A DNA stretch of 64,000 nucleotides from Alcaligenaceae bacterium SAGV5 (GTDB lineage Bacteria > Pseudomonadota > Gammaproteobacteria > Burkholderiales > Burkholderiaceae_B): NCBI GenBank assembly GCA_009360345.1, contig SPDP01000001.1, forward strand, positions 1,860,001-1,924,000, read 5' to 3'. This document shows, one piece after another, positions 50,571 through 59,990 of this stretch; the stretch's first letter is position 1, and each line of letters starts with the position of its first letter. The translations under genes were made by a program, and so were the position numbers. The notes below the pieces were generated by a model. It had not been told where the DNA came from and did no database searches. It saw only the letters and a list, made by a program, of their open reading frames with translations.

Positions 50571-50906
50571 TCAATGCGTGGACACAGCCTCTTCGATGGT
50601 CTTCGCAATCCATTGATTGAGGCTTTCGCCTTCCGCCGCCGCGGCAATGCTCGCGGCTTCGTGTACCTTCGCGGAAACACGCAGATTGAACTTCCCTGAA
50701 AAGTGCTTGCGCGGCTCAATGCCACGCTCCTCACATATACCGCGAAAGACCTTGAGCGATGCCTTCCCTTCGCGAACGAGGCCGGGAACATCCGACGCGT
50801 AGAAATCGGCCCCACCATTGAGTCCGACGAACTCTCCCCGGAACATCTTTTCCGGGTCAAATTGGATAACTGCTTGATAGCCGTCGATGTTCATCACATT
50901 CTTCAT
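50571..50906 (-). CDS. hicB: HicB-family antitoxin, apparently without an intact HicA
   Basis: A 111-residue antitoxin. The N-terminal HicB domain is YQAVIQFDPEKMFRGEFVGL, DFYASDVPGLVREGKASLKV, and the C-terminal ribbon-helix-helix DNA-binding domain is FSGKFNLRVSAKVHEAASIA plus ESLNQWIAKTIEEAV. Its ATG 50906 overlaps the stop of the hicA remnant by ATGA, as in intact hicAB operons. Because hicA is broken, the antitoxin has no partner here. It may still repress its own promoter at the palindrome near 51051-51070. Confidence 0.88.
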   Translation of the reverse strand: MKNVMNIDGYQAVIQFDPEKMFRGEFVGLNGGADFYASDVPGLVREGKASLKVFRGICEERGIEPRKHFSGKFNLRVSAKVHEAASIAAAAEGESLNQWIAKTIEEAVSTH

Positions 50907-51041
50907 GGCTTGACGCCTGATTCTTCGAGCCATTTGCGGATGGAAGCAACAGCGCCTTTGCCCTATGGCCGACCACTTCACTCCGCCTGGGGTCGGACGG
51001 GAGAAGATCAGTTCCAGCGTGCGCTGATGCTTGGCTTTCAT
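50903..51041 (-). pseudogene. hicA: hicA toxin remnant with internal deletion
   Basis: From ATG 51041 the frame reads MKAKHQRTLELIFSRPTPGG and VKWSAI, the first 26 residues of a HicA toxin. It then runs into non-family sequence. In another frame the last 19 codons before hicB read GKGAVASIRKWLEESGVKP and stop, the normal HicA C-terminus. The middle, about 35 codons with the catalytic His and dsRNA-binding core (usually ...VFHRPHP...), is missing, and the two ends are out of frame. The toxin should therefore be inactive. Either a deletion in place or an inaccurate excision could have made it. Confidence 0.85.
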
Positions 51042-51050
51042 TTATGGGAA

Positions 51051-51070
51051 GTACCACATTTTGGTACCAA
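51051..51070. promoter_or_regulatory. Likely hicAB operator
   Basis: Inverted repeat gtacca (51051-51056) / tggtac (51062-51067) with a 5-base centre, overlapping the self-palindrome ttggtaccaa (51061-51070). It lies 10 bp upstream of the hicA start, where HicB ribbon-helix-helix domains usually bind. Confidence 0.6.
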
Positions 51071-51123
51071 AACCCAAGACTCGAAAGCTTGATGGGCCCC
51101 AAGAATGTCGGAGCGGAAAAGCA

Positions 51124-51158
51124 AAAACCCTGCTAAACACGGGATTTAGCAGGGTTTT
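51124..51158. terminator. Strong bidirectional terminator after tRNA cassette 2
   Basis: Perfect 14-bp arms aaaaccctgctaaa (51124-51137) and tttagcagggtttt (51145-51158) with a 7-base loop. The arms end in A/T runs on both sides, so the stem serves both directions. It lies 8 bp after tRNA-Asp copy 2 on the minus strand and seals the tRNA transcript from the hicA/hicB unit. Confidence 0.9.
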
Positions 51159-51166
51159 CTGATTCT

Positions 51167-51243
51167 TGGCGGAGCGGACGGGACTCGAACCCGCGACCCC
51201 CGGCGTGACAGGCCGGTATTCTAACCAACTGAACTACCGCTCC
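51167..51243 (-). tRNA. tRNA-Asp (GTC), copy 2
   Basis: A 77-base gene with encoded CCA, identical in sequence to the copy at 50152-50228. It is the last tRNA of cassette 2. Confidence 0.96.
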
Positions 51244-51280
51244 GCAGCGGCATATTTTTACTGCTGCCAGCCTGTTCGGC

Positions 51281-51356
51281 TGGCGTCCCCTAGGGGATTC
51301 GAACCCCTGTACTCACCGTGAAAGGGTGATGTCCTAGGCCTCTAGACGAAGGGGAC
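51281..51356 (-). tRNA. tRNA-Glu (TTC), copy 2
   Basis: A 76-base gene with encoded CCA, identical to the copy at 50266-50341. Its CCA end forms a hairpin with the spacer (ccagcc / ggctgg, 51267-51283), changed in a base-pair-preserving way from copy 1. Confidence 0.95.
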
Positions 51357-51391
51357 CCGGAACTACAGTACTGCACAACTTCTTCTTGGAC

Positions 51392-51467
<76 letters not shown>

Positions 51468-51485
51468 GTCCTGCGAAGAAGCGAG

Positions 51486-51514
51486 ATTATGCACGGTTTT
51501 TAAACCGCGTGCAA
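51486..51514 (-). promoter_or_regulatory. Promoter of tRNA cassette 2 at the gltX stop codon
   Basis: On the minus strand TTGCAC (51514-51509) is followed after exactly 17 bp by CATAAT (51491-51486). The -35 box lies within the last codons of gltX, so the tRNA genes can be transcribed both from gltX and from this promoter. A GC-rich imperfect hairpin, gcacgcggttt / aaaccgtgc, overlaps it. Confidence 0.55.
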
Positions 51515-52927
51515 GCGGGCCAGCACTTTCTCACGACCAAGCAATGACAGGACCGCATCGATGGCCGGCGTCTGCGCCCGCCCCGTCACGGCCACCCGCA
51601 GCGGAATGCCAAGCGCCGGCATCTTGACGCCGTGTTTGGCCAGGGTTGCCTTCATCAGCGCCGAAATCTGCTCGCGGGTCCATTCGATCTTGCCGGCCTC
51701 CTGCGCGAAGTCGCGCAGGATCGCGCGCGCGCCATCGGTCAGGTGCTGCGCGACCAGTTCTGGCGGCGTGGCGGCGGCATCGAATTCGCCGCAGAACAAC
51801 ATGGCGTCGTCGGCCAGTTGCTCGAGCGTTTCGGCCCGCTCCTTGAGCAGCGCCATGATGGCCGGCAGGTCCCCGCCGTCGACCGCCCCACCGCGCCTGG
51901 CGATGCGCGGCGCGACGCGCGCGGCCAGGTCGGCGTCGGTGCTGTGCTTGATGTAGTGGGCGTTGACCCAGTTGAGTTTCTTGGGATCCCACTGCGCCGC
52001 GGACTTCGACAGGCTGCGGGTATCGAACCACTCGACCAGTTGCTCGCGCGTGAAGATCTCGTCGTCGCCGTGGCTCCAGCCCAGGCGCGCGAGGTAGTTG
52101 ATCATGGCTTCCGGCAGGTAGCCCTGGTCGTCGTACTGCATGACGCTGACGGCGCCATGGCGCTTGGACAGTTTCTCGCCGTCGGGCCCCAGGATCATGG
52201 GCACATGGCCGTATTCCGGCAGCGTCGCGCCCAGGGCCTTCAGGATGTTGACCTGGCGCGGCGTATTGTTGACGTGGTCGTCGCCGCGGATGACGTGGGT
52301 GATGCCCATGTCCCAGTCGTCCACCACCACGCAGAAGTTGTAGGTGGGCGTACCGTCGGGCCGGGCGATGATGAGGTCGTCCAGCTCGGCGTTGGCAATG
52401 GTGATGGGGCCCTTGACCAGGTCGCTCCAGGTGACGTCGCCGTCCAGCGGATTGCGGAAACGCACGACGGCCTTGCGGCCCGCGGGCACCGGCGGCAGGG
52501 TCTTGCCCGGCTCGGGCCGCCATGTGCCGTCGTAGCGCGGCTTGCGCCCTTCGGCGCGGGCGCGCTCGCGCATGGCTTCGAGTTCGTCGGGCGAACAGTA
52601 GCAGTAGTAGGCCGTGCCGGCGTCGAGCATGCCCGCCAGGACTTCGCGGTAGCGGTCCATGCGCTGCATCTGGTAGAACGGGCCTTCGTCGTGCTCCAGC
52701 GCCAGCCACTCCATGCCGTCCAGGATGGCTTGCACCGCCTCGGGCGTGGAACGCTCCAGGTCGGTGTCCTCGATCCGCAGCACGAAGGTGCCGCCATGAT
52801 GGCGCGCGAACGCCCACGAGAACAGGGCCGTGCGCGCGCCGCCCAGGTGCAGGAAGCCCGTGGGCGACGGCGCGAAACGAGTGCGGACCGCGGAGTTGCG
52901 GCCGGACGACGAGGAATCGGTGCTCAT
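51500..52927 (-). CDS. gltX: Glutamyl-tRNA synthetase
   Basis: A 475-residue class I aminoacyl-tRNA synthetase charging tRNA-Glu. The HIGH-type motif is [19 protein letters not shown], the KMSKS loop is [13 protein letters not shown], and [20 protein letters not shown] and [14 protein letters not shown] lie between them. The length fits discriminating bacterial GluRS. It starts at ATG 52927 ([11 protein letters not shown]). It is followed by a tRNA-Ala-Glu-Asp cassette on the same strand, so the enzyme and one of its substrates share a transcription unit or at least a neighbourhood. It is divergent from the PatZ-like gene. Confidence 0.95.
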   Translation of the reverse strand: MSTDSSSSGRNSAVRTRFAPSPTGFLHLGGARTALFSWAFARHHGGTFVLRIEDTDLERSTPEAVQAILDGMEWLALEHDEGPFYQMQRMDRYREVLAGMLDAGTAYYCYCSPDELEAMRERARAEGRKPRYDGTWRPEPGKTLPPVPAGRKAVVRFRNPLDGDVTWSDLVKGPITIANAELDDLIIARPDGTPTYNFCVVVDDWDMGITHVIRGDDHVNNTPRQVNILKALGATLPEYGHVPMILGPDGEKLSKRHGAVSVMQYDDQGYLPEAMINYLARLGWSHGDDEIFTREQLVEWFDTRSLSKSAAQWDPKKLNWVNAHYIKHSTDADLAARVAPRIARRGGAVDGGDLPAIMALLKERAETLEQLADDAMLFCGEFDAAATPPELVAQHLTDGARAILRDFAQEAGKIEWTREQISALMKATLAKHGVKMPALGIPLRVAVTGRAQTPAIDAVLSLLGREKVLARLHAV

Positions 52928-53060
52928 AGGAAAACGGCTCTTGTCCTGATGTGAATACTGGGCGCGCGAGGGGCTCGACCGGGGTAGTATTGTATTGCAG
53001 CCGATCCGTACGCTCCCGAGCCGCCACGAACCGCCGCGTCCTCGTCCTGAAAGGAGGGCC

Positions 53061-55799
53061 ATGTCCCGGCACGCCCTGTCTCCGCTGTTCGATCCCCGCT
53101 CGCTGATCACCGTCAGCGTCCGGCCGCTGCCGCTGATGGCGTCCCTGCCCGCCGAGTTGCGCGCCCGGACCACCGAGCTGCGGCTGGACGAACGGCAGGC
53201 CTGCGTCCTGCCCGCGGAACTGGCCCAGGCGGCCGAGCGGCCCGATCTCGCGGTGGTCGCCGTCCCCCGCGACGCACTGCGGACCACGCTGGAGACGCTG
53301 GCGCCCGCCCGGCCGCGGGCGGTGGCCGTCCTCACGCACGAACCCTCGCGCGACGACAACGACTTCTGCCGCGCCTGGGCCTCGGCCCACGACTGCGTGC
53401 TGCTGGGGCCGCACAGCTTCGGGCTGCAACGGCCCCACGCCGGCCTTAACGCCAGCGTGCATCCCTTGCTGGGGCGCTCGGGCCGCGTCGCCCTCGTCAC
53501 GCAGTCCCGCTCCATCATGGCGGTAGTCATGGACTGGGCCGACGACAACCGGACCGGCTTCTCGACCGTGGTTTCCCTGGGAGCCGAAGCGGCGCTGGAT
53601 GTCCCCCGCGTGCTGGACTTCCTCGTGGCCGACGCGCGCACCGACAGCATCGCGCTCTACCTGGAGGATGTGCGCGATGCCCGCGAGTTCATGAGCGCGA
53701 TCCGCGCCGCCGCCAGCGTCAAGCCGGTGGTGGTGCTCAAGGCGGGCCACCCGGGCCGCGAGCGCACCAGCGTACGGCCGCTGGGCACGGACGATGCCGC
53801 CCCCGCCGTGCCGGCGGGACCGCCCTCCATATCGCCCGACATGGTCTTCGACGCCGCGCTGCGCCGCGCGGGCGCGGTGCGGGTCCGCTATTTCGTGCAA
53901 CTGTTCTCGGCGGTCAAGGCGCTGGGTTTCGCCAAGTTGCCCAGCGGCCGGCGCATCGCGGTGCTGGCCAACGGCAGCGGCCCGGCGCAATTGGCGCTCG
54001 ACCAACTGGGACCGGGCCGGCCGGCCATGCGCGCGGAACTGGGCGAGGACACGCGCCGGCAACTGGCGGCCACGCTCAGCGCCAATGCCTGGACCGATAA
54101 TCCCGTGGTCGAATTCTCGGCGCCCGACCCCCAGGCCTGCGCGCGGGCCGTGCAGGCCATCGTCGCCGACGCCGGGGTAGACGGCGTGCTGGCCGTGCTG
54201 TCGCCCGATCCCGAGGCCGACATGCGCGCGGTGGCGCAGGCCCTGGCCGCCACCGCCCCCAAGGCGCCGAAGCCGGTCATCACCTGCTTCATGGGCGATG
54301 CCGCCATGCGCCCGCTGCGCCGCATCCTGGACGATGCCGGCTCGCCCTCCTTCCGCACGCCCGAGGCGGCGGTGGACGCTTTCGGCAACCTCGCCACCTA
54401 TCACTACAACCAGCAGTTGCTGCTGCAGACCCCGCCGCCCGAACCACCGGGCCAGGAACCCGACCTGGCCGGCGCGCGCATCCTGCTCGACGGCGCCCGC
54501 CGGGAGGGACGGCTGACCCTGACGGAACCCGAGAGCAAGGCGTTGCTGGCGGCCTTCCACATTCCGGTGGTCCAGGTCCTGCTGGCCCGCACGCCGGCCG
54601 AAGCCGTGATCGCCGCCCAGCAGATCGGCTTTCCGGTAGCCATCAAGATCGACTCGCCCGACGTGGTGCGCAAGTCGGCGGTCCGCGGCGTGCACCTGGA
54701 CATCCGCAACAGCACCGAGCTCGTCACGGCCTACCATCGCATGCTGGCGAATGCCCATGCGGCCGCGCCGCAGGCGTACATCGAAGGCATCACCGTGGAA
54801 GCCATGGCCGGACCTCCCGGTTCGGCCAAGGTCTCCATGGGCGTGGCGCGCGACGCGCTGTTTGGGCCGGTGATCCGTTTCGGATCCGCGCGCTCGCGCA
54901 GCGAAAACCCCTCCAACCGCAGCCTGGAGCTGCCGCCGCTCAACGGCTTCCTGGCGCGCCGCCTGATGGAACGTTCGCCGGTATGGCGCTACGCGCTGGC
55001 GGACCAGCTCTCGCCACGCGCCCACGACGCGCTCGAAGACGAGCTGGTCCGCATATCGGAAATCGTCTGCGCGCTGCCCGACATCGAGACCATCGACATC
55101 GATCCGGTCATGATCGACGGCGACCGGGTCGTCGCGGCCGACACCCGCATCACCCTCACGCGCGAGACCGCGGGCGAGGCCGACGCGGGCCTGGGCGGCT
55201 ATGCCCACATGGCCATCCATCCCTACCCCGCCCGCCTGGTCAGGCACCTGCAATTCAAGGACGGCTCGCCCTACACCATCCGCCCCATCCGGCCCGAGGA
55301 CGCGGCGCCGCTACAGGACTTCACCCGCGAGTTGTCCGAGCACACGCGCTATATGCGCTTCATCTCGTTCATGCGCGAACTCTCGCCGCGGACGCTGGCG
55401 CGCTACACCCAGGTCGACTACCACCGGGAACTGGCCCTGGTGGCCACCATCTGGGAAGCCGATCCCGACCACCCCGGCGAACTGCGCGAGACCGTCATCG
55501 GCGTGGCGCGCTACCTGCTCAACGCCGACGGCGAGAGCGCCGAGTACGCGCTGGTCATCGGCGACGCCTGGCAACGCCGGGGGCTGGGCATCCAGTTGAT
55601 GACGACGCTGGTGGATGCCGCGCGCCAGCAGGGGCTGGCCGTCATCGAGGGCGTGGTGCTGGGCAACAACCGGCCGATGCTGGCGCTGATGGACCGGCTC
55701 GGGTTCCATATCGACATGGACCCCGACGACTTCAGCATGCGGCGGGTGTGGCTGCGCCTGCAGAGCGACGGCGCCACGGCGGGCGGCCCGGCGGGCTAG
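53061..55799 (+). CDS. PatZ/Pat-type protein lysine acetyltransferase (NDP-acyl-CoA synthetase-like plus GNAT)
   Basis: A 912-residue protein with an NDP-forming acyl-CoA synthetase body and a C-terminal GNAT domain. Order: CoA-binding-like domain (about 1-130), succinyl-CoA-ligase-like domains with [20 protein letters not shown] and [19 protein letters not shown] (about 130-460), ATP-grasp domain with [20 protein letters not shown] (about 480-700), and GNAT (about 745-900) with [20 protein letters not shown], the acetyl-CoA loop. This is the architecture of PatZ/YfiQ, which acetylates and inactivates acetyl-CoA synthetase. The catalytic His of true NDP-forming synthetases is not seen. It starts at ATG 53061 with aaggagg upstream. 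Confidence 0.87.
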   Translation: MSRHALSPLFDPRSLITVSVRPLPLMASLPAELRARTTELRLDERQACVLPAELAQAAERPDLAVVAVPRDALRTTLETLAPARPRAVAVLTHEPSRDDNDFCRAWASAHDCVLLGPHSFGLQRPHAGLNASVHPLLGRSGRVALVTQSRSIMAVVMDWADDNRTGFSTVVSLGAEAALDVPRVLDFLVADARTDSIALYLEDVRDAREFMSAIRAAASVKPVVVLKAGHPGRERTSVRPLGTDDAAPAVPAGPPSISPDMVFDAALRRAGAVRVRYFVQLFSAVKALGFAKLPSGRRIAVLANGSGPAQLALDQLGPGRPAMRAELGEDTRRQLAATLSANAWTDNPVVEFSAPDPQACARAVQAIVADAGVDGVLAVLSPDPEADMRAVAQALAATAPKAPKPVITCFMGDAAMRPLRRILDDAGSPSFRTPEAAVDAFGNLATYHYNQQLLLQTPPPEPPGQEPDLAGARILLDGARREGRLTLTEPESKALLAAFHIPVVQVLLARTPAEAVIAAQQIGFPVAIKIDSPDVVRKSAVRGVHLDIRNSTELVTAYHRMLANAHAAAPQAYIEGITVEAMAGPPGSAKVSMGVARDALFGPVIRFGSARSRSENPSNRSLELPPLNGFLARRLMERSPVWRYALADQLSPRAHDALEDELVRISEIVCALPDIETIDIDPVMIDGDRVVAADTRITLTRETAGEADAGLGGYAHMAIHPYPARLVRHLQFKDGSPYTIRPIRPEDAAPLQDFTRELSEHTRYMRFISFMRELSPRTLARYTQVDYHRELALVATIWEADPDHPGELRETVIGVARYLLNADGESAEYALVIGDAWQRRGLGIQLMTTLVDAARQQGLAVIEGVVLGNNRPMLALMDRLGFHIDMDPDDFSMRRVWLRLQSDGATAGGPAG

Positions 55800-56998
55800 C
55801 GCGGGCCACCGCCGTCCTGCGTCGCCAGGACGGCGACGAATCCCAGCGCGGCCAGCGCGACCAGCCCGGACACGGCAAAACCCAGCGCCGCGCCGTGCGT
55901 CAGCAGCCCCGCGCCCAGCGCGGTTCCCAGCGCGATGCCCAGGTAGATGCAGGAAGCGTTCAGGGCCACCACCAGCGGAGCCTCCTGCGGCGCGGCATTG
56001 GTCAGGCGCAGTTGCTGCGGCGGCGTCTGTCCCCAACTGCTCATGCCCCAGACCAGCACCAGCAGCCCCACCGCCGCGTCATGCCCGGCGCCGGCCGCGG
56101 CCAGCCACGCCATGGTGCCGAATGACGCGGCCATGGCCACGTAGGCGGCGATCGACACCGGAGTGGGTCCCCAGCGATCGGCCCCGTACCCCGCAAGCAG
56201 ATTGCCCAGCACCGCCCCGGCGCCGTAGCAGAGCAGCATCATGCCGATGCGCCCGTCGGCGACCCCCAGGGCCTGCAACGCGGGCACGCTGTAGGCGTAA
56301 ACGATGTAGCAGGCCGTCATGCCGACCACCGTCAAGGGCAGCACCCAGGCCACCGCGGGCCGGCGCAGCACCGCCAGGCGCACACGCAGCGGCGAACGCG
56401 CCTGCCCCGGCAAAGCCGGCATGATCAGCGCCACCCCGGCACAGGCCAGCGCCGCCAGCGCGGCCACCATGCCCAGCGCCGTGCGCCAGCCGAACCAATG
56501 GCTGACCAGATTGCCCAGCGGCACCCCCAGCGCGGTCGCCACCGTCAACCCGCCCGTGACCAGCGAAAACGCCCTCGCCCGCAACGCCGGCCGCACCAGC
56601 GCCCCACCCGCCGCCGTGGCCGTCGGCGTATAGGCCGCCGCCCCCACCGCCGCCAACGCGCGGCTGGCCAGCAGCGTCCCGATATCCGGCGCCAGCGCCG
56701 ACAGCAGATTGGCTACCGCCAGCACCACCAGCGCCCCGACCAGCACCCGCTTGCGCGGCCACGGCGCCGTGGCCGTCGCCAGCACGGGCGCCAGCAACGC
56801 ATAAGTCGCCGCGAAAACCGTGACCGACAGCCCCGTCACCGAATTCGACGCCTGCAACGACTGCGCGATCGAAGGCAGAAACCCCGACACGATGAACGCA
56901 TCCGTTCCCACCGCGAACGTCCCCAGCGCAAGAATGGCAACCGACCCCAAGCCCTGCGCCGGCAAGGCCCCGGCAGGCGGAGAAGAGCTACGCGTCAT
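55796..56998 (-). CDS. Major facilitator superfamily drug or sugar efflux transporter
   Basis: A 400-residue MFS protein with twelve predicted helices, starting with AILALGTFAVGTDAFIVSGF, which resembles AraJ/SotB/YdhP-type exporters. VLATATAPWPRKRVLVGALV is the loop 2-3 motif, weakly conserved, and ATALGVPLGNLVSHWFGWRT carries motif C-like Gly/Pro residues typical of antiporters. Its 3' end overlaps the PatZ-like gene by four bases, tail to tail. A perfect palindrome lies 37 bp upstream of the start, so repression by a small regulator is likely. The regulator gene is not adjacent. Confidence 0.83.
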   Translation of the reverse strand: MTRSSSPPAGALPAQGLGSVAILALGTFAVGTDAFIVSGFLPSIAQSLQASNSVTGLSVTVFAATYALLAPVLATATAPWPRKRVLVGALVVLAVANLLSALAPDIGTLLASRALAAVGAAAYTPTATAAGGALVRPALRARAFSLVTGGLTVATALGVPLGNLVSHWFGWRTALGMVAALAALACAGVALIMPALPGQARSPLRVRLAVLRRPAVAWVLPLTVVGMTACYIVYAYSVPALQALGVADGRIGMMLLCYGAGAVLGNLLAGYGADRWGPTPVSIAAYVAMAASFGTMAWLAAAGAGHDAAVGLLVLVWGMSSWGQTPPQQLRLTNAAPQEAPLVVALNASCIYLGIALGTALGAGLLTHGAALGFAVSGLVALAALGFVAVLATQDGGGPR

Positions 56999-57034
56999 GA
57001 TGAAGAACTCGACAAGAAGCGAGGCGACGCCTCA

Positions 57035-57059
57035 ATTCTGGATATCTTATATCCAGAAT
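57035..57059. promoter_or_regulatory. Perfect inverted repeat upstream of the MFS gene
   Basis: Arms attctggatat (57035-57045) and atatccagaat (57049-57059) are perfect 11-mers around a 3-base centre. It lies 37-61 bp upstream of the MFS start, within the expected promoter. The size and symmetry fit an operator of a MarR-, PadR- or TetR-like dimer. Confidence 0.7.
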
Positions 57060-57125
57060 AAAAACAAAACAAACCCCAACTCGCCAGCGATGGCAACGGT
57101 AATCCCATCCAAGAAACCGGCACCA

Positions 57126-57206
57126 GCCCCAGGATGCGGTGGATCCGGCCGCCGGCCAGGAAAACCCCCAAGCGGCCTTTGGCCGCTCCCCCTCAAGGGG
57201 GCGGCA
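57126..57206 (+). repeat. GC-rich palindromic repeat, divergent copy
   Basis: Shares gccccaggatgcggtggatc and a following ccgg with copies A and B, then diverges into other palindromes: agcggcc/ggccgct around ttt, and cccctcaagggggcgg. It looks like a variant member of the same family, 135 bp upstream of copy B in the same orientation. Confidence 0.6.
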
Positions 57207-57283
57207 CCGGCAGACCGGCAAACCGGCCCCCCCGCCCAAGATCAAAGCAAGAACGCGGTGCGCCACACCCAGACACCCCCGAA

Positions 57284-57356
57284 GCCCCAGGATGCGGTGG
57301 ATCCGGCTCCGCCGGTCCACCCGCATCGCCCCCTGGGGGGCGCCCGAAGGGCGTAG
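57284..57356 (+). repeat. GC-rich palindromic repeat, copy B
   Basis: 73 bases that match 9180-9254 read on the opposite strand, differing mainly in one stem (ccccctggggggc). Palindromic parts include cgcccgaagggcg. It lies 8 bp beyond the stop of the DUF748 fragment, again at the 3' end of a gene. Confidence 0.85.
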
Positions 57357-57364
57357 GGGGGGGC

Positions 57365-59990
57365 CTACTTCAAGCTGAAATCCACCCCCGTCTGCTTGCT
57401 GCCCTCGGCGGCCTTGGCCTCGACCCTGGGCGCGACCACGAAGGCCCGCTCGCCCAGCTTGGCCTCGCGCAGCACGGCCATCACGGCCTGCGCGCGCCGC
57501 ACGGCCAGTTCGCGCAGCTGGTCGGGCCCCACGTTCACGCTGGCGGCCAGCAGCGCCTCCATGTCGGGTCCGGGCAGCGACTTGGCGAAGCCGATGACGT
57601 TGCGCGGCTTGTCGATCTTGGCGGCCTTGTAGGCGCTTTCCAGGTAGCGGGCCCGCTGTGCGGCGTCCAGGGGCGGCAAATCCTTCCCATCGACAGCGTC
57701 CCCCTCCTTCTTGCTCAAGTCTTCCCGCTGCTGTGCCCGGATCAAGGCTTCGACCCCGGCCTTGCGCAGGCCATCGGTGTCCACGGACGGGTTGGCCCGG
57801 CCAGCCACGTCCAGCTTCAATGCCGGCCGGTCGTTCAGCGCCTTGACCAGCGTCTCGATGCGCTTGCGCGCGTCGTCGTCGAGCATCGCCCGGCCCGGGG
57901 CGAAGTCGATGTGGGACAGTTCTTCACCGGACCCGAAGGCCGAGGCCAACAGCGAGAACGGCGCCGTCACGGCCCGCACGATCAGGTTGACCAGCGCCCG
58001 GAAGATGATGCCGCCCACCGAGAACTGCGGATCGTCCAACGAGCCCGAAATGGGCAGCTCGATATCGATCTCGCCCCGGCTGTTCTTGAGCAGCGATACC
58101 GCCAGCAACACGGGCAGCTTCAAGGCATCGGGGCTGTCGACGCGTTCGCCGAAGGTAAGCTGGTCGAGGAATATCTTGTTGCTGGCCTGGAGCTTGCCGT
58201 CCTGGATCAGGTAGTGCACGTCCATCGACAGCTTGCCGCGCTCGATGGCGTAGCCGGCGTACTTGGCCGCGTAGGGCGTCAGCGTCGGCAGCTCCACGCC
58301 CTTGGCGCTGGCATGGATATCCGTGTACAGCCGCGGCCCGAAGGGATGGAGCTTGCCGGTGATGTCCACCGGCGCGTCGCCGTCCACCTTGGCCGTCACC
58401 TGCACATCGGCCGGCTCGCTGTCGGCCGACGACACGGCCGATATGCTGCCGGCGATGTCGGTCAGGTTGGCGTGGTAGTTGGGCTTGACAAAGTTGTCGG
58501 TGAAATTGATCTGGCCCCGGGCCAGTTGCACCGTACCCACGCGGATGTCACGCGGCATGCCGCCCGCGTCGGGAGCGGCGGCCCCCGCCTCCCTGGCGCC
58601 CGGCTCGGCGGGCTTGCTTTCAGCCTTCGCCGCCGGCTCGGCCGGCTTGTCCGCCGTGATGGAACCCGCCTGCTCGCCGGGCTGGACGATCAGTTGCGAC
58701 AGGTTCAGGCGTCCCTGCTCGCTCAGGATCACGCGCGCGAAAAAATCCTCCAGTGAAATGTCGCCCAGATCGGCCTTGAGCGTATCGCCCGCGCTCACCA
58801 CATTCAGCCGCTTGAACGCCAGCCGCTTCCATTTCAGGAAATCCGCCGAGTTGAGCTTGTCGATCAGGTCCAGGCTGGAGATCTCGGCGGCGCCATTCCA
58901 GGCCGCGCGCTGCGGCTGCCTGCCGGTGGCGGCCGCGAACTCCAGCCTGCCGTCGGCACCGGCCACGACGCTTTTCACGGTGGCGTTGAGCCGGTCGGCC
59001 AGGTAGGGGGCGAGCGCCGTCAGGTCGAGCCGGTCGGCGCGCACCTGGGCCTTGACCGAAAGGGGTTCCGGCACGACCGTTCCCTTGATGTCGGCGGTGC
59101 CCCGGCCCTGGACGGACGACCGCAGCGAGAAATCGATGGGCGCGCGCAGGTTGGACCCCAGGTTGCGGGCCTCCATCTGCAAACCGTCCAGGCGCAGTGC
59201 CACGCGGGGCGATACCGACTCATCGGTCAGCCTCAGCGAACTCCTGGCGACCGCCAGCGTGCCCGCCGTCACCTTCCAGGCGGCCTGGGCCGCCCCGGAA
59301 GAAGCCGGAGCCGGCTTGCCGGCGGATCGGGCCTGGGGCGCGGCGGGAACGGCGATATCCGCCCAGCTCACGGCCGACGAGGCCGACCGGGTGGCCGCCA
59401 GTGCCAGGCCGTCGATGGCGATGCGCTCGATCCGGGCCGTGCGTCCCGCCAGGTCGCCAGCCAGCCCGCCGACGTCCAGCGATTCGAGCTTCAGGCTGGC
59501 TGCCTTGTCCGAGGCGGGCGCGGCGGCCAGCCTGCGCAGCGCGACGCTGCCGTCGCTCCAGCGCACCGCCATGGACTCCCCCTGCTCCACGTGCAGCCTC
59601 GCCGCCGCGCCCAGCGAGCCGTCGTCGATCCGCAGTGCCAGGTAGGGCTTCCATAACGGCGCCAGCGCGGGCAGCGCCAGCGCGTCCAGCTTGAGGTCCA
59701 GATCCGCGGAGAAAGGCTGGAGGCGGATGGGGCCGCTCACATCCAGGCGCCCCGCCTCACCCACGCGCGCGGCCAGGGTCAGGGGCGCGGCCTGGTCCTG
59801 GGCGACGGGCAGGTTCAGGTCGCGCAATTCGGCCGAGAACTCGGAAATCCGGTAATCGAAGCGGGCCTGCTCATCGTGCCAGGCGAGCTCGCCATCCTGC
59901 AGCGCCACGGCCCCCACCGACACGTGCCAGGCATCGCCCTGGCCGGAAGCCGGCGCCGCGGGTACGGGAACCGGCGGGGAAGACGGGGAC
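57365..59990 (-). pseudogene. AsmA/DUF748-family outer-membrane-biogenesis protein, 5' part missing
   Basis: About 875 codons of the C-terminal two thirds of an AsmA-superfamily DUF748 protein: DISLEDFFARVILSEQGRLN, VGTVQLARGQINFTDNFVKP, YTDIHASAKGVELPTLTPYA, FGERVDSPDALKLPVLLAVS and GEIDIELPISGSLDDPQFSV, plus the C-terminal OmpA-like-looking region SHIDFAPGRAMLDDDARKRI. Such proteins are usually above 1,200 residues, start with a membrane anchor, and bridge inner and outer membrane. Here the frame begins in a Pro-rich linker (SSPPVPVPAAPASGQ) and runs on antisense into the PBP gene. No anchor or signal remains, so it is likely non-functional. The junction lies near 59990. Confidence 0.82.

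Noticed and set aside
50903..51041. Intact HicA toxin
   Set aside because: The N- and C-terminal parts are in different frames and the central catalytic region is absent.
51531..55253. A 1240-codon open frame antisense to the PatZ-like gene and overlapping gltX in another frame
   Set aside because: The product is Arg/Gly/His-rich without domain order; both overlapped genes are clear family members.
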